Of a DNA stretch of 64,000 nt, positions 44,002-52,607 are shown one piece after another. The position numbers and the translations under genes are program-made. Position 1 is the stretch's first letter, and every line of letters starts with the position of its first letter. The notes below the pieces were generated by a model. The model saw only the letters and a list, made by a program, of their open reading frames with translations, did no database searches and was not told the origin of the DNA. The DNA is from Saccharothrix algeriensis (GTDB taxonomy: Bacteria; Actinomycetota; Actinomycetes; Mycobacteriales; Pseudonocardiaceae): NCBI RefSeq assembly GCF_016907655.1, contig NZ_JAFBCL010000001.1, forward strand, positions 4,870,001 through 4,934,000, in the 5' to 3' direction.

Positions 44002-46065
44002 TCAGAACTGCTCGCCCTTCGCAGCGCGCTCCCGCAGGGAAGCGGGCGGGCGGAAGCGTTCGCCGTAGGTGTCGGCCAGGTAGTCCGCCCGCTCCACGAA
44101 ACCGGTCAGCCCGTAGGAGTTGATGAACTGCAAGGTACCGCCGCTCCACGGTGCGAACCCGAAGCCGAACACGCTGCCCACGTTCGCGTCGCCGACCGAG
44201 GTCAGCACGCCCTCGTCCAGGCACCGCACGGTCTCCAGCGACTGGACGAACAGCAGCCGGTCCTCGACGTCCCGCTCGGTCACGCCCGCGTCGTCGCGCG
44301 CGTACCGGGCCAGGCCCGGCCACAGGAACTTCCTGCCGCCCTCCGGGTACTCGTAGAACCCCGCGCCGCCGGACTTGCCGGTGCGGCCCAGGGCGACGAG
44401 CTCCTCCAGCACCGCGAACGCCGGGTGGTCGCCGAGCGCCCCGGCGGCCGTCGGGTCGTCGGCCAGGGCCTGCTCGCGGATCTTGAGCTGGAGGGTCAGG
44501 GTGACCTCGTCGGACACCGCGAGCGGGCCGACGGCCATGCCGGACCGCTTGGCCACGTTCTCGATCAGGGCCGGGTTGACGCCCTCGGCGACCATCGACG
44601 TCGCCTCGGTCACGTACGTGCCGAACGTCCGGGACGTGTAGAAGCCCCGGCTGTCGTTGACGACGATCGGCGTCTTGCCGATCTGGAGCACGTAGTCGAA
44701 CGCCCGCGCCAGGGTCTCGTCGGACGTCCGCTCGCCGCGGATGATCTCCACCAGCCGCATCTTCGGCACGGGGGAGAAGAAGTGCAGGCCGATGAACCGC
44801 GTCGGGTCGCCCACCGCGGTCGCCAGGCCGGTGATGGGCAGCGTCGAGGTGTTGGACGCGATCACCGCGTCGGGCAGGGCGGCCGACTCCGCCGCCGGCA
44901 GCACCCGGTTCTTCAGCTCGCGGTTCTCGAACACCGCCTCGACGACCAGGTCGCAGCCGGCCAGGTCGGCGTCGGAGTCGGTCGGCGTGATGCCCGGGAC
45001 CCCGTTGGCGCCCCGGGCCGCCGCCTCCGCGGTCACGTCCTTCAGCACGACCTCGATGCCGGCCCTGGCGCTGACCTCGGCGATGCCCGAGCCCATCATG
45101 CCCGCGCCCAGCACGCCGACCCTGGACACCTTGGTGGCGCCCACGCCGGGCGGGCGGGAGCGGCCCGCGGCGATCTCGTTGAGCTGGAACCAGAACGTCC
45201 CGATCATGTTCTTCGCCACCTGGCCGGTCACCAGCTCCACGAAGTACCGGCCCTCGACCTGCAGCGCGGTGTCGAAGTCCACCAGCGCGCCCTCCACGGC
45301 CGCCGCGAGGATCTTCTCCGGGGCCGGGTACGCGCCGCGGGTCTTCTTGCGCAGCACGGCGGGGGCGGCGGCGAGCAGGCCGTACGCGCTCGGGTCGCCG
45401 AACCTCAGGTCCGGCACGGTGTGCCCCGGCTGGTCCCACGGCTGCTGAGGCGCGGGGTTGGCCTTGATCCACGCGCGCGCCTGCGCGATCAGGTCCTCCC
45501 GCGAGGACGCCAGCGCGTGCACCAGCCCGGCCTGCAACGCGCGCGCCGGCCGCAGCTGCTTGCCCTCCATCAGCAGCGGCAGCGCCGGCTGCACGCCCAG
45601 CAGGCGCACCAGCCGCGTCACGCCGCCACCGCCGGGCAGCAGGCCGAGCGTCACCTCGGGCAGGCCCAGCCTGATCCGGTCGTCGTCGAGCACCACGCGG
45701 TGGTGGCAGGCCAGGGCGATCTCGAAGCCGCCGCCCAGCGCGGCGCCGGCGATCGCCGCCACCACCGGCCTGCCCAACCGCTCCAGCCGCCGCAGCTGGT
45801 CCTTGACCTCCTGCAGGAAGCCCAGCGCCTCGCCGGCGTCCTCCGGCGTGATCCGGACCAGCAGGTTCAGGTCGCCGCCCGCGAAGAACGCCTTCTTGGC
45901 CGAGGTCAGCACGACGCCGGCCACGTCGTCCCGCTCCGCCTCCAACCGGGCGACGGTCTCGCCCATCGCCCGGTGGTACTCGGCGTTCATCACGTTCGCC
46001 GAGCCCGACATGTCCATGGTGAGGGTGACGATCCCCTCGTCGTCCCGCTCGTAGTGGATGGCCAT
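44002..46065 (-). CDS. fadB: Fatty acid oxidation multifunctional enzyme (enoyl-CoA hydratase / 3-hydroxyacyl-CoA dehydrogenase)
   Basis: A 687-residue bifunctional beta-oxidation enzyme. The hydratase domain (residues about 5-200) has the oxyanion segment AGAALGGGFEIALACH with Glu115, and LPEVTLGLLPGG with Glu137, both catalytic glutamates. The dehydrogenase has the NAD motif GVLGAGMMGSGIAEVSARAG (about 317-336) and catalytic His in GLHFFSPVPKM (about 427), then the C-terminal dimerisation domains. Between EAAARG and GITPTD (about 348-361) roughly 30 residues found in relatives are missing. The ATG at 46065 touches the fadA stop by one base (TGATG), so the genes are coupled. Confidence 0.94.
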   Translation of the reverse strand: MAIHYERDDEGIVTLTMDMSGSANVMNAEYHRAMGETVARLEAERDDVAGVVLTSAKKAFFAGGDLNLLVRITPEDAGEALGFLQEVKDQLRRLERLGRPVVAAIAGAALGGGFEIALACHHRVVLDDDRIRLGLPEVTLGLLPGGGGVTRLVRLLGVQPALPLLMEGKQLRPARALQAGLVHALASSREDLIAQARAWIKANPAPQQPWDQPGHTVPDLRFGDPSAYGLLAAAPAVLRKKTRGAYPAPEKILAAAVEGALVDFDTALQVEGRYFVELVTGQVAKNMIGTFWFQLNEIAAGRSRPPGVGATKVSRVGVLGAGMMGSGIAEVSARAGIEVVLKDVTAEAAARGANGVPGITPTDSDADLAGCDLVVEAVFENRELKNRVLPAAESAALPDAVIASNTSTLPITGLATAVGDPTRFIGLHFFSPVPKMRLVEIIRGERTSDETLARAFDYVLQIGKTPIVVNDSRGFYTSRTFGTYVTEATSMVAEGVNPALIENVAKRSGMAVGPLAVSDEVTLTLQLKIREQALADDPTAAGALGDHPAFAVLEELVALGRTGKSGGAGFYEYPEGGRKFLWPGLARYARDDAGVTERDVEDRLLFVQSLETVRCLDEGVLTSVGDANVGSVFGFGFAPWSGGTLQFINSYGLTGFVERADYLADTYGERFRPPASLRERAAKGEQF

Positions 46066-47267
46066 CAGACCCTCTCGATGATCGTCGCGATGCCCATGCC
46101 GCCGCCCACGCACAGCGTGGCCAGCCCGCGGCGCAGGTCCCGGCGCTCCAGCTCGTCCAGCAGCGTGCCGAGGATCATGCAGCCGGTCGCGCCCAGCGGG
46201 TGGCCCAGGGCGATCGCGCCGCCGTTGACGTTGACCTTCTCGTCGGGCAGGTCCAGCTCCCGCTGGAACTTCAGCACCACCGCCGAGAACGCCTCGTTGA
46301 CCTCGAACAGGTCGATGTCCTCCACCGACAGCCGCGCCCGGTCCAGCGCCTTGCGCGCGGCCGGGGCCGGGCCGGTGAGCATGATCGTCGGCTCGGTGCC
46401 GACCACCGCGGTGGCGACGACGCGCGCGCGGGGCGTCAGGCCCAGCTCGCGGCCCGCGCGGTCGTTGCCGATCAGCACGGCCGCCGCGCCGTCCACGATC
46501 TGCGAGGAGTTGCCGGGGGTGTGCACGTGCCGGACGCGCTCCACCGCCGGGTACCGGTCGATCGCCACCGCGTCGAAGCCCAGGTCGCCGTGGAAGGCGA
46601 ACGACGGCTTCAGCGCGGCCAGCCCCTCCAGCGTGGTCTCCGGGCGGATCGCCTCGTCGTGGTCGAGCAGCACGACGCCGTTGCGGTCCACCACCGGCAC
46701 GAGCGAGCGCTCGAAGTGGCCCTTGTCGCGCGCCAGGGTCGCCCGCTGCTGCGACCTGACCGCGTACGCGTCCACGTCCTCGCGGCTGAAGCCCTCCAGC
46801 GTGGCGATCAGGTCCGCGCTCACGCCCTGCGGCACGAAGTTCGTGGCCAGGTTCGTCTCCGGGTCGGCCATCCACGCGCCGCCGTCGGAGCCCATCGGCA
46901 CCCGCGACATGGACTCCACGCCGCCGGCGACGACCAGGTCCTCGAACCCGGACGCGACCTTGGCCGCCGCGAGGTTCACCGACTCCAGGCCGGACGCGCA
47001 GAAGCGGTTGAGCTGCACGCCCGCCGCCCGCAGGTCCCACCCGGCCGCCAGCACGGCGGTGCGGGCGATGTCCGCGCCCTGCTCGCCGACCGGCGTCACG
47101 ACCCCGAGCACCACGTCGTCCACCGCCGAGGTGTCCAGGTCGGTGCGCCGCGCCAGCGCCGAGAGCACCCCGGAGGCCAGGGTGATCGGCTTGACGCCGT
47201 GCAGCGAACCGCGCTTACCCCGGCCGCGCGGCGTCCGCACCGCGTCGAAGATCAAGGCTTCGCTCAT
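46065..47267 (-). CDS. fadA: Acetyl-CoA C-acyltransferase (thiolase)
   Basis: A 400-residue thiolase that cleaves 3-ketoacyl-CoA, forming the beta-oxidation complex with FadB. The nucleophilic Cys is in QLNRFCASGLESVNLAA, the His in GGAIALGHPLGATG and the second Cys in GLATLCVGGGMG. The ATG at 47267 opens with SEALIFDAVRTPRGRG, the usual thiolase start. First gene of the fadA-fadB operon, read leftward. Confidence 0.95.
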   Translation of the reverse strand: MSEALIFDAVRTPRGRGKRGSLHGVKPITLASGVLSALARRTDLDTSAVDDVVLGVVTPVGEQGADIARTAVLAAGWDLRAAGVQLNRFCASGLESVNLAAAKVASGFEDLVVAGGVESMSRVPMGSDGGAWMADPETNLATNFVPQGVSADLIATLEGFSREDVDAYAVRSQQRATLARDKGHFERSLVPVVDRNGVVLLDHDEAIRPETTLEGLAALKPSFAFHGDLGFDAVAIDRYPAVERVRHVHTPGNSSQIVDGAAAVLIGNDRAGRELGLTPRARVVATAVVGTEPTIMLTGPAPAARKALDRARLSVEDIDLFEVNEAFSAVVLKFQRELDLPDEKVNVNGGAIALGHPLGATGCMILGTLLDELERRDLRRGLATLCVGGGMGIATIIERV

Positions 47268-47322
47268 GCTGCCACGGTAGGCAGCCGCGGCCCCCAAGCC
47301 CATGACCGCGAGGACTGACTTA

Positions 47323-47766
47323 TTAGCTCACCGCGAGGCGCATCACCTCACCCTCGCCCGTGAAGCCCAGCCGCTCGTAGAGCCGGCGGGCGGCCACGTT
47401 GCCCGGCAGCACCCGCAGCTGCACGTGCCGCCACCCGTGCTCCCGCGCCCAGGCCAGGACCTCCGCCGCCAGGGCCGCGCCGACACCCCGCCCGCGGAAC
47501 AGCGGCGCGACCCACATGGAGTACAGGTACAGCCCGCCGACGTGGCCCTCCTGCGGCGTCGCGGCCACCATCCCGACCGGTTCGGGCGCCTCCGCCACCA
47601 CCTTGACACCCCACCGCGGGTGCATCAGCCGCCGCCAGCGGGCCTCGTCGTAGCCCCGTTCGCGCAGCAGCGCGGAACCGGGTGCGCGCGGCTCGCCGGC
47701 CAGTGCGCCGAGCCTGATGTCACGCCAGGTCGCCCAGTCGCGGGGCGAGAGCCTCCGGAGGTTCAT
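47323..47766 (-). CDS. GNAT family N-acetyltransferase
   Basis: A 147-residue GNAT acetyltransferase using acetyl-CoA on an unknown amine. Motif A is visible as LYSMWVAPLFRGRGVGAALA with the R-G-x-G-x-G/A pyrophosphate loop, followed by LRVLPGNVAARRLYERLGF (motif B). I used the ATG at 47766 (MNLRRLSPRDW); an upstream GTG at 47784 would add six residues. It lies divergent from the acyl-CoA dehydrogenase and upstream of fadA on the same strand, 55 bases from it. Confidence 0.9.
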   Translation of the reverse strand: MNLRRLSPRDWATWRDIRLGALAGEPRAPGSALLRERGYDEARWRRLMHPRWGVKVVAEAPEPVGMVAATPQEGHVGGLYLYSMWVAPLFRGRGVGAALAAEVLAWAREHGWRHVQLRVLPGNVAARRLYERLGFTGEGEVMRLAVS

Positions 47767-47874
47767 GCCCGCAGTGTCGCGCACCCGAAGGTGACCATCG
47801 CGCTCACGATTCGCGAACAGTTGTGGCTGCGGCGGTCATGGCGGCCGGCCCGCGCCGGTGGGACCGTCGAGGAC

Positions 47875-49023
47875 ATGCCGACTCGCCGTTCACCCTGGAT
47901 GACCGAAGACCTGGACCAGCTGCGCGGGCTGGCCAGGACGTTCTTCGAGAAGGAATCGGTCCCGAACCACGAGCGCTGGGCCGCGCAGAAGCAGGTGGAC
48001 CGGGAGTTCTGGACCAAGGCGGGCGAGGTCGGCCTGCTGTGCCTGTCCATCCCCGAGGAGTACGGCGGTGGCGGCGGCACGTTCGCGCACGAGGCCGTGC
48101 TGCTGGAGGAGCAGGCCCGCGTCGGGGACAGCGCGTGGGGCAACAGCGTGCACAGCGGGATCGTCGCCCACTACGTCCTGGCCTACGGCACCGAGGAGCA
48201 GAAGCACCGCTGGCTGCCGAGGCTGGCCTCCGGCGAGTACGTGGGCGCGATCGCCATGTCCGAGCCCGGCGGCGGCTCCGACCTGCAGAACATCAGGACG
48301 CGGGCGATCCGGGACGGCGACGACTACGTGCTCAACGGGTCCAAGACGTTCATCACCAACGGGGCGCAGGCCGACCTGGTCGTCGTGGCCGCCAAGACCG
48401 ACCCCGCCCAGGGCGCGGCGGGCACCTCGCTGCTGGTGGTGGAGACCGCGGCCGCGCCCGGCTTCCGGCGCGGCCGGGTGCTGGACAAGATCGGCCTCAA
48501 GGGCCAGGACACCGCCGAGCTGTTCTTCGACGACGTGCGGGTGCCCGCCGGCAACCTGCTCGGCCCGGCGGAGGGCCAGGGGTTCGTCCAGCTCATGCAG
48601 CAGCTGCCGCAGGAGCGGCTGGTCATCGCCGTCGGGTCGGTCGCGAGCATCGAGGCGGCGGTGGACCTGACCGTGCGCTACGTCAAGGAGCGCACGGCGT
48701 TCGGCCGGGAGCTGATCAAGTTCCAGAACACGCGCTTCAAGCTCGCCGAGTGCGCCACCGAGGCCCGCGTCACCCGCGCGTTCGTGGACGAGTGCGTCCA
48801 GGCGCACCTCGCGGGCCGGCTCGACGTGCCCACCGCGGCGATGGCCAAGTGGTGGGCCACCGAGCGGCTGTGCGCGGTGGTGGACGAGTGCGTCCAGCTG
48901 TTCGGCGGCTACGGCTACATGACCGAGTACCCGATCGCGCGCGCGTGGGCGGACGCGCGCGTGCAGAAGATCTACGGCGGGACGAACGAGATCATGAAGG
49001 AAATCATCGCGAGGTCGCTGTAG
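47875..49023 (+). CDS. Acyl-CoA dehydrogenase
   Basis: A 382-residue FAD-dependent acyl-CoA dehydrogenase, first step of beta-oxidation. Signatures are SIPEEYGGGGGTFAHEAVLL, the FAD/substrate motif AIAMSEPGGGSDLQNIRTRA, VKERTAFGRELIKFQNTRFK and the C-terminal QLFGGYGYMTEYPIARAWAD with KIYGGTNEIMKEIIARSL. The YGGT in place of YEGT suggests that the catalytic Glu is on another helix, as in long-chain or isovaleryl types. The stop overlaps the CoA-transferase start by one base (TAGTG). Confidence 0.94.
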   Translation: MPTRRSPWMTEDLDQLRGLARTFFEKESVPNHERWAAQKQVDREFWTKAGEVGLLCLSIPEEYGGGGGTFAHEAVLLEEQARVGDSAWGNSVHSGIVAHYVLAYGTEEQKHRWLPRLASGEYVGAIAMSEPGGGSDLQNIRTRAIRDGDDYVLNGSKTFITNGAQADLVVVAAKTDPAQGAAGTSLLVVETAAAPGFRRGRVLDKIGLKGQDTAELFFDDVRVPAGNLLGPAEGQGFVQLMQQLPQERLVIAVGSVASIEAAVDLTVRYVKERTAFGRELIKFQNTRFKLAECATEARVTRAFVDECVQAHLAGRLDVPTAAMAKWWATERLCAVVDECVQLFGGYGYMTEYPIARAWADARVQKIYGGTNEIMKEIIARSL

Positions 49024-50153
49024 TGGGCGGGCCGCTGGCGGGGCTGCGCGTGGTCGAGCTGGCGGGCCTCGCGCCCGCCCCGTTCGGCTGCATGGTGCTG
49101 GCCGACCTGGGCGCGGACGTGGTCCGCGTCGACCGGGTGGGCGGGTCCGCGGCGGTGCCCGGCGACGTGCTGGGCCGGGGCAGGCGCTCGATCGGGGTCG
49201 ACCTGCGGCGGCCGGCGGGCGCGGAGCTGCTGCTGCGCCTGGTCGCGGGCGCGGACGTGCTGGTGGAGGGCTTCCGGCCGGGGGTGGCCGAGCGGCTGGG
49301 CGTCGGACCGGCGCAGTGCCTGGCCCGCAACCCGCGGCTGGTCTACGGCCGGGTGACCGGCTGGGGCCAGGACGGGCCGCTGGCCGACCGCGCCGGGCAC
49401 GACATCAACTACATCGCGGTGGCGGGCGCGCTGGAGCCGATCGGCCGGGCGGGCGCGCCGCCGACCGTGCCGCTCAACGTCGTGGGCGACTTCGGCGGCG
49501 GCGGGCTGCTGCTCGCGACGGGCGTGCTGGCGGCCCTGCACGAGCGCGAGCGGTCCGGGCGGGGCCAGGTGGTGGACGCGGCCATGGTCGACGGCGCGGC
49601 GCTGCTGACGACGTTCCTGCACGGCATGAAGGCCGGCGGGGCGTGGCCGGGCGGGCGGGGCGCCAACCTGCTCGACGGCGGCGCCCCGTTCTACGACGTG
49701 TACCGGGCGGCGGACGGCCGGTACGTCAGCGTCGGCGCGCTGGAGGAGAAGTTCTACGCGGAGCTGCTGGGCGTGCTGGGGTTGGGCGACGCGGACGTGC
49801 CGGACCGGCGCGACCCGGCGCAGTGGCCCGCGCTGCGGCGGCGGATCGCCGACGCCGTGGCCACCCGGACGAGGGATGAGTGGGCGGCGCTGGCGGAGGG
49901 CACGGACGCGTGCCTGGCCCCCGTGCTGGCACCCGAGGAGGCCCCCGGTCACGCGCACAACGCGGCGCGCGGGACGTTCGCGCAGGTGGGGGGCTTGCCA
50001 CAGCCCGCGCCCGCGCCGCGCTTCGACCGCACGCCGGCGGGGACACCCTCCGTGCCGCCCGCGGTCGGGCAGCACACGGACGAGGTATTGGCGGAACTGG
50101 GGCTGGCCCCGGCGGAGGTCGAGGGGCTGCGCCGGTCCGGCGTCGTCGGGTGA
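49023..50153 (+). CDS. Family III CoA-transferase, alpha-methylacyl-CoA racemase type
   Basis: A 376-residue CaiB/BaiF-family protein. The start LAGLRVVELAGLAPAPFGCM and CLARNPRLVYGRVTGWGQDG are general; GHDINYIAVAGAL, NVVGDFGGGGLLLATG and FYDVYRAADGRYVSVGALEE fit the alpha-methylacyl-CoA racemase (Amacr/Mcr) branch, which epimerises 2-methylacyl-CoA before beta-oxidation. It is translationally coupled to the acyl-CoA dehydrogenase, supporting a role in branched-chain or sterol side-chain oxidation. Confidence 0.9.
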   Translation: MGGPLAGLRVVELAGLAPAPFGCMVLADLGADVVRVDRVGGSAAVPGDVLGRGRRSIGVDLRRPAGAELLLRLVAGADVLVEGFRPGVAERLGVGPAQCLARNPRLVYGRVTGWGQDGPLADRAGHDINYIAVAGALEPIGRAGAPPTVPLNVVGDFGGGGLLLATGVLAALHERERSGRGQVVDAAMVDGAALLTTFLHGMKAGGAWPGGRGANLLDGGAPFYDVYRAADGRYVSVGALEEKFYAELLGVLGLGDADVPDRRDPAQWPALRRRIADAVATRTRDEWAALAEGTDACLAPVLAPEEAPGHAHNAARGTFAQVGGLPQPAPAPRFDRTPAGTPSVPPAVGQHTDEVLAELGLAPAEVEGLRRSGVVG

Positions 50154-50564
50154 CCGCGCGGGCGGACCGGAAAAAGGGCGCGAAGAATTGCCCGAGGGGG
50201 TGCGGGGAAATGGGGCGGCGGGCATCCGCTTCGTGACGCACGGTGCGTGGGTCAGTGCAAGCGGGTGAGTGGTGCGCTCTGCGGCGGAGGGCTGGTGGTG
50301 TCGCGGAACCTCGGTGCTCGTGCCAGGGGGGAGTGGGCGAGTGGCCCGTACCTTGGTCATCGGCCGGGGCGCGGAGACCCTTGATCGTCCGTTCAGGTGA
50401 CTGCCTGCCGGGGGCAGGCGTCGCGGACCGCGTGGATCTGTACCCGGTAGTGGGCTGATCGCGCGTTGTCCGCTCGTCATCCGGGTGAATGAGGGAGCAT
50501 GTCGGGTAACGCGGCGGGCACGACGCCCGCCGGCCGGGCACCAGCGAACGGACGGAGAGGCCAC
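50154..50564. other. Gene-free interval upstream of a small membrane protein
   Basis: No convincing gene is seen in 411 bases. A 7-bp hairpin GCCTGCC/GGCAGGC (50403-50409 with 50413-50419) is present. The region presumably carries the promoter of the small gene at 50565, but I cannot assign boxes with confidence. Confidence 0.5.
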
Positions 50565-50726
50565 GTGAACGTCAAGAAGGTGGTGACGCTGGCGGTCGTC
50601 GCGCTGCTGCTGTTCCTCCTGATCACCCAGCCCGACCAGTCCGCGGAGGCGGTCCGGACGGCGGTCGGCTGGCTCCGCCAGGGCGCCGAGTCGATCATCA
50701 CGTTCGTCCGGAGCCTGTTCGGCTAG
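50565..50726 (+). CDS. Small single-span membrane protein
   Basis: A 53-residue protein: a short basic start (VNVKK), a hydrophobic helix (VVTLAVVALLLFLLIT), then an amphipathic tail (EAVRTAVGWLRQGAESIITF). The GTG at 50565 has GGAGAGG upstream. The frame is open further back, but that part is low complexity. Small proteins of this type are common in actinomycetes, with no assigned function. Confidence 0.65.
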   Translation: MNVKKVVTLAVVALLLFLLITQPDQSAEAVRTAVGWLRQGAESIITFVRSLFG

Positions 50727-50917
50727 TCCACCCCGCGTGGCCCGGGTGGTCTGGTCACCAAACGTGACGATCGGACGCTGGCGTTGGGCCGTATGGGTGG
50801 AAAGAAGGCTATAACACCGTGGTAACAGGGTTTTTGGCATACCTGGGTCTAGCGGACGCCCGTACCCGCTAATACGGTGCGCTGCATTGGCTGATCTTCG
50901 ACCGACGAGGAGGCAGA

Positions 50918-51406
50918 ATGGTCGAGGACTCCGGAGTCGACGAGCTGCTGCGGCAGTGGGCGGCTGAGCGCTCGGACGACGCCGAGCTGCAAGAGGTGAA
51001 CCGGATCAAGGACGAGTGGCTGGCCGAGGCCCCGCCGTCCGCACCGGGGATCCCCGTGCAGCGGGCGAATGGCGGGCCGCGCGGACTGGTTCGGGTCGAG
51101 TCCGCGGACCCGGCGTACGTGGCGGCGATGCGGAAGCGGGCGCCCGAGGTGCCCGAGGTCCTGCTCGCCGCCGCCGCCAGCTACTGGCAGCTGGTGGGTG
51201 ACCTGTCCGAGGCGGAGCGGTGGTGGGACGCGGGGATCAGCCCGCTGGACCAGCGCGCCCTCGACTACCGGGCGGCCGGGCTCACACCCGCCGACCTGGG
51301 ACGTCGGCTCGGACCGATGACGGTGCTGCAGCACCTGCGTCGGGGTAGCGCGGCGGCCTGGTGCGTGGCCAGGCTGCAGCGGCAGCGCCGGGACGGCGTT
51401 GCGTGA
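50918..51406 (+). CDS. Hypothetical protein
   Basis: A 162-residue soluble protein: an acidic N-terminus (VEDSGVDELLRQWAAERSDD), a segment AMRKRAPEVPEVLLAAAASY, and a C-terminal helix-rich part (WWDAGISPLDQRALDYRAAG, LTPADLGRRLGPMTVLQHLR) ending in basic residues. The ATG at 50918 is preceded by GAGGAGG, a strong site. I do not recognise the family; it might contain a small helical regulatory domain, but this is not demonstrable. Confidence 0.68.
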   Translation: MVEDSGVDELLRQWAAERSDDAELQEVNRIKDEWLAEAPPSAPGIPVQRANGGPRGLVRVESADPAYVAAMRKRAPEVPEVLLAAAASYWQLVGDLSEAERWWDAGISPLDQRALDYRAAGLTPADLGRRLGPMTVLQHLRRGSAAAWCVARLQRQRRDGVA

Positions 51407-51547
51407 GGTCCGCGACGTCGCGCCGGTGAGCGGCGCGACGCCGGGGTGAGGCCCGGCCGGACCAGGAGGGCGGGCTCCCGAACCCGGGAGCCCCTTCCGA
51501 CGCCGACCGCCCGACACCGACCGCCGCCCACGCCGTAGTCTGGGCAG

Positions 51548-51916
51548 GTGCCCGGCGCCTCCCAGCTGTCCAGGAAGCTCGCCGTCGCGGCGGTCTGCGT
51601 CGCCGCGCTGGTCGTGTGCTGCGGGCTCGCCTACTGGCAGTGGGAGCGGTTCTCCACGGCCGGCGGCACGTTCCAGAACCTGGGCTACGTCTTCCAGTGG
51701 CCGCTGTTCGGCCTGTTCCCTGCGTTCATGGTCTGGCGGATGCGCAAGCTGGCCGCCCAGCGCGCCGCGGAGGGCACCCGGGAGCCGGTGGCCACCGCGC
51801 CGGAGCCGGTCGCTACCGTGGAACCCGTCAGGACACCCGCGCACGACGACGAGGACGACGAGCTGGCGGCCTACAACCGCTACCTCCGCGAACTCCACGC
51901 GCGGGACCAGCGGTGA
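51548..51916 (+). CDS. Conserved two-span membrane protein
   Basis: A 122-residue protein with two hydrophobic segments (LAVAAVCVAALVVCCGLAYW and YVFQWPLFGLFPAFMVW) joined by QWERFSTAGGTFQNLG, then a cytoplasmic tail with an acidic run (DDEDDELAAYNRYLRELHAR). This pattern, with the AYNRYLRELH tail, is a conserved actinobacterial protein next to DUF3817 genes. Function unknown. It starts with GTG at 51548; the DUF3817 gene follows after 21 bases. Confidence 0.8.
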   Translation: MPGASQLSRKLAVAAVCVAALVVCCGLAYWQWERFSTAGGTFQNLGYVFQWPLFGLFPAFMVWRMRKLAAQRAAEGTREPVATAPEPVATVEPVRTPAHDDEDDELAAYNRYLRELHARDQR

Positions 51917-51937
51917 GCGAAGGCGGTCGGTAGGGCG

Positions 51938-52240
51938 ATGAGCGGTGCGTTGAGCCGGTTCCGGTTCATGGCTTACGTGGTCGGCGTCGGTCTGCTCGCG
52001 CTCGTCCTCGCGATGCTCCTGAAGTACCTCGGCGGCAACCCGGGGCCGATGGCCGTGGTCGGCCCGGTCCACGGCTTCCTCTACGCCGTCTACCTGGTCC
52101 TGACCGTCGACCTCGCGCTCAAGGCGCGCTGGTCGCTCAAGGGCACCGCGCTGGTGCTGCTGGCCGGGACCATCCCGTTCGTGTCCTTCTACGCGGAGCG
52201 CAAGGTGGTCGAGAGCGTCCGGGCGGAGCGCGCCCTGTGA
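51938..52240 (+). CDS. DUF3817 family membrane protein
   Basis: A 100-residue integral membrane protein of DUF3817: FRFMAYVVGVGLLALVLAML near the start, GPVHGFLYAVYLVLTVDLAL in the middle and LAGTIPFVSFYAERKV at the end, three hydrophobic spans. No biochemical function is established. It is cotranscribed with the preceding two-span protein. Confidence 0.9.
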   Translation: MSGALSRFRFMAYVVGVGLLALVLAMLLKYLGGNPGPMAVVGPVHGFLYAVYLVLTVDLALKARWSLKGTALVLLAGTIPFVSFYAERKVVESVRAERAL

Positions 52241-52330
52241 CCCCGGCCGTTTCGCCGCGCGTCCGGTTGACCGTGCCTACCAGGCACAACTAGCGTCTGG
52301 CGGTACCAACTGAACACGGCCGTCGATGTC

Positions 52331-52500
52331 GCGCGGGAGAGTCCCCACCAGGGGCGCCGAAGGAGCAACTCCTCCCCGGAATCTCTCAGGCACAGCTACC
52401 GCGCGACGAAGGCAACTCTGGAAAGCAGGCAGCCGCCTCGCCCACGGTGCAAGCCGCGCCCCGCGCGCGGTGAAGCTCTCAGGCCCATGACAGAGGGGGA
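52331..52500 (+). ncRNA. Tandem glycine riboswitch upstream of gcvT
   Basis: The leader shows the gcvT-motif glycine aptamers. Aptamer 1 has GCGGGAGAG, GCGCCGAAGGAGCAACTCC and AATCTCTCAGGCA. Aptamer 2 has AACTCTGGAAAGCAGGC, CCCACGGTGCAAGCC, GTGAAGCTCTCAGG and ATGACAGAGGGGGA. These are the conserved cores of a two-aptamer glycine sensor, which normally turns on glycine cleavage genes when glycine is high. It ends about 27 bases before the first possible gcvT start. Confidence 0.93.
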
Positions 52501-52607
52501 GGCTCACGCTCGACGAGGAGTCTCCGATGGACCGTGTCACCCTTCGTAGCGGCAGCCCGACCGACCCGGTCGGTCCCGTTGCCGTGCCCGCCACCAGGGA
52601 GGACCCC

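Noticed and set aside
52527..52607. N-terminal extension of gcvT from the ATG at 52527
   Set aside because: The start has a good Shine-Dalgarno, but the 27 extra residues are low complexity and outside the GcvT fold; the GTG at 52608 also has a strong site and gives normal length. Kept only as an alternative.
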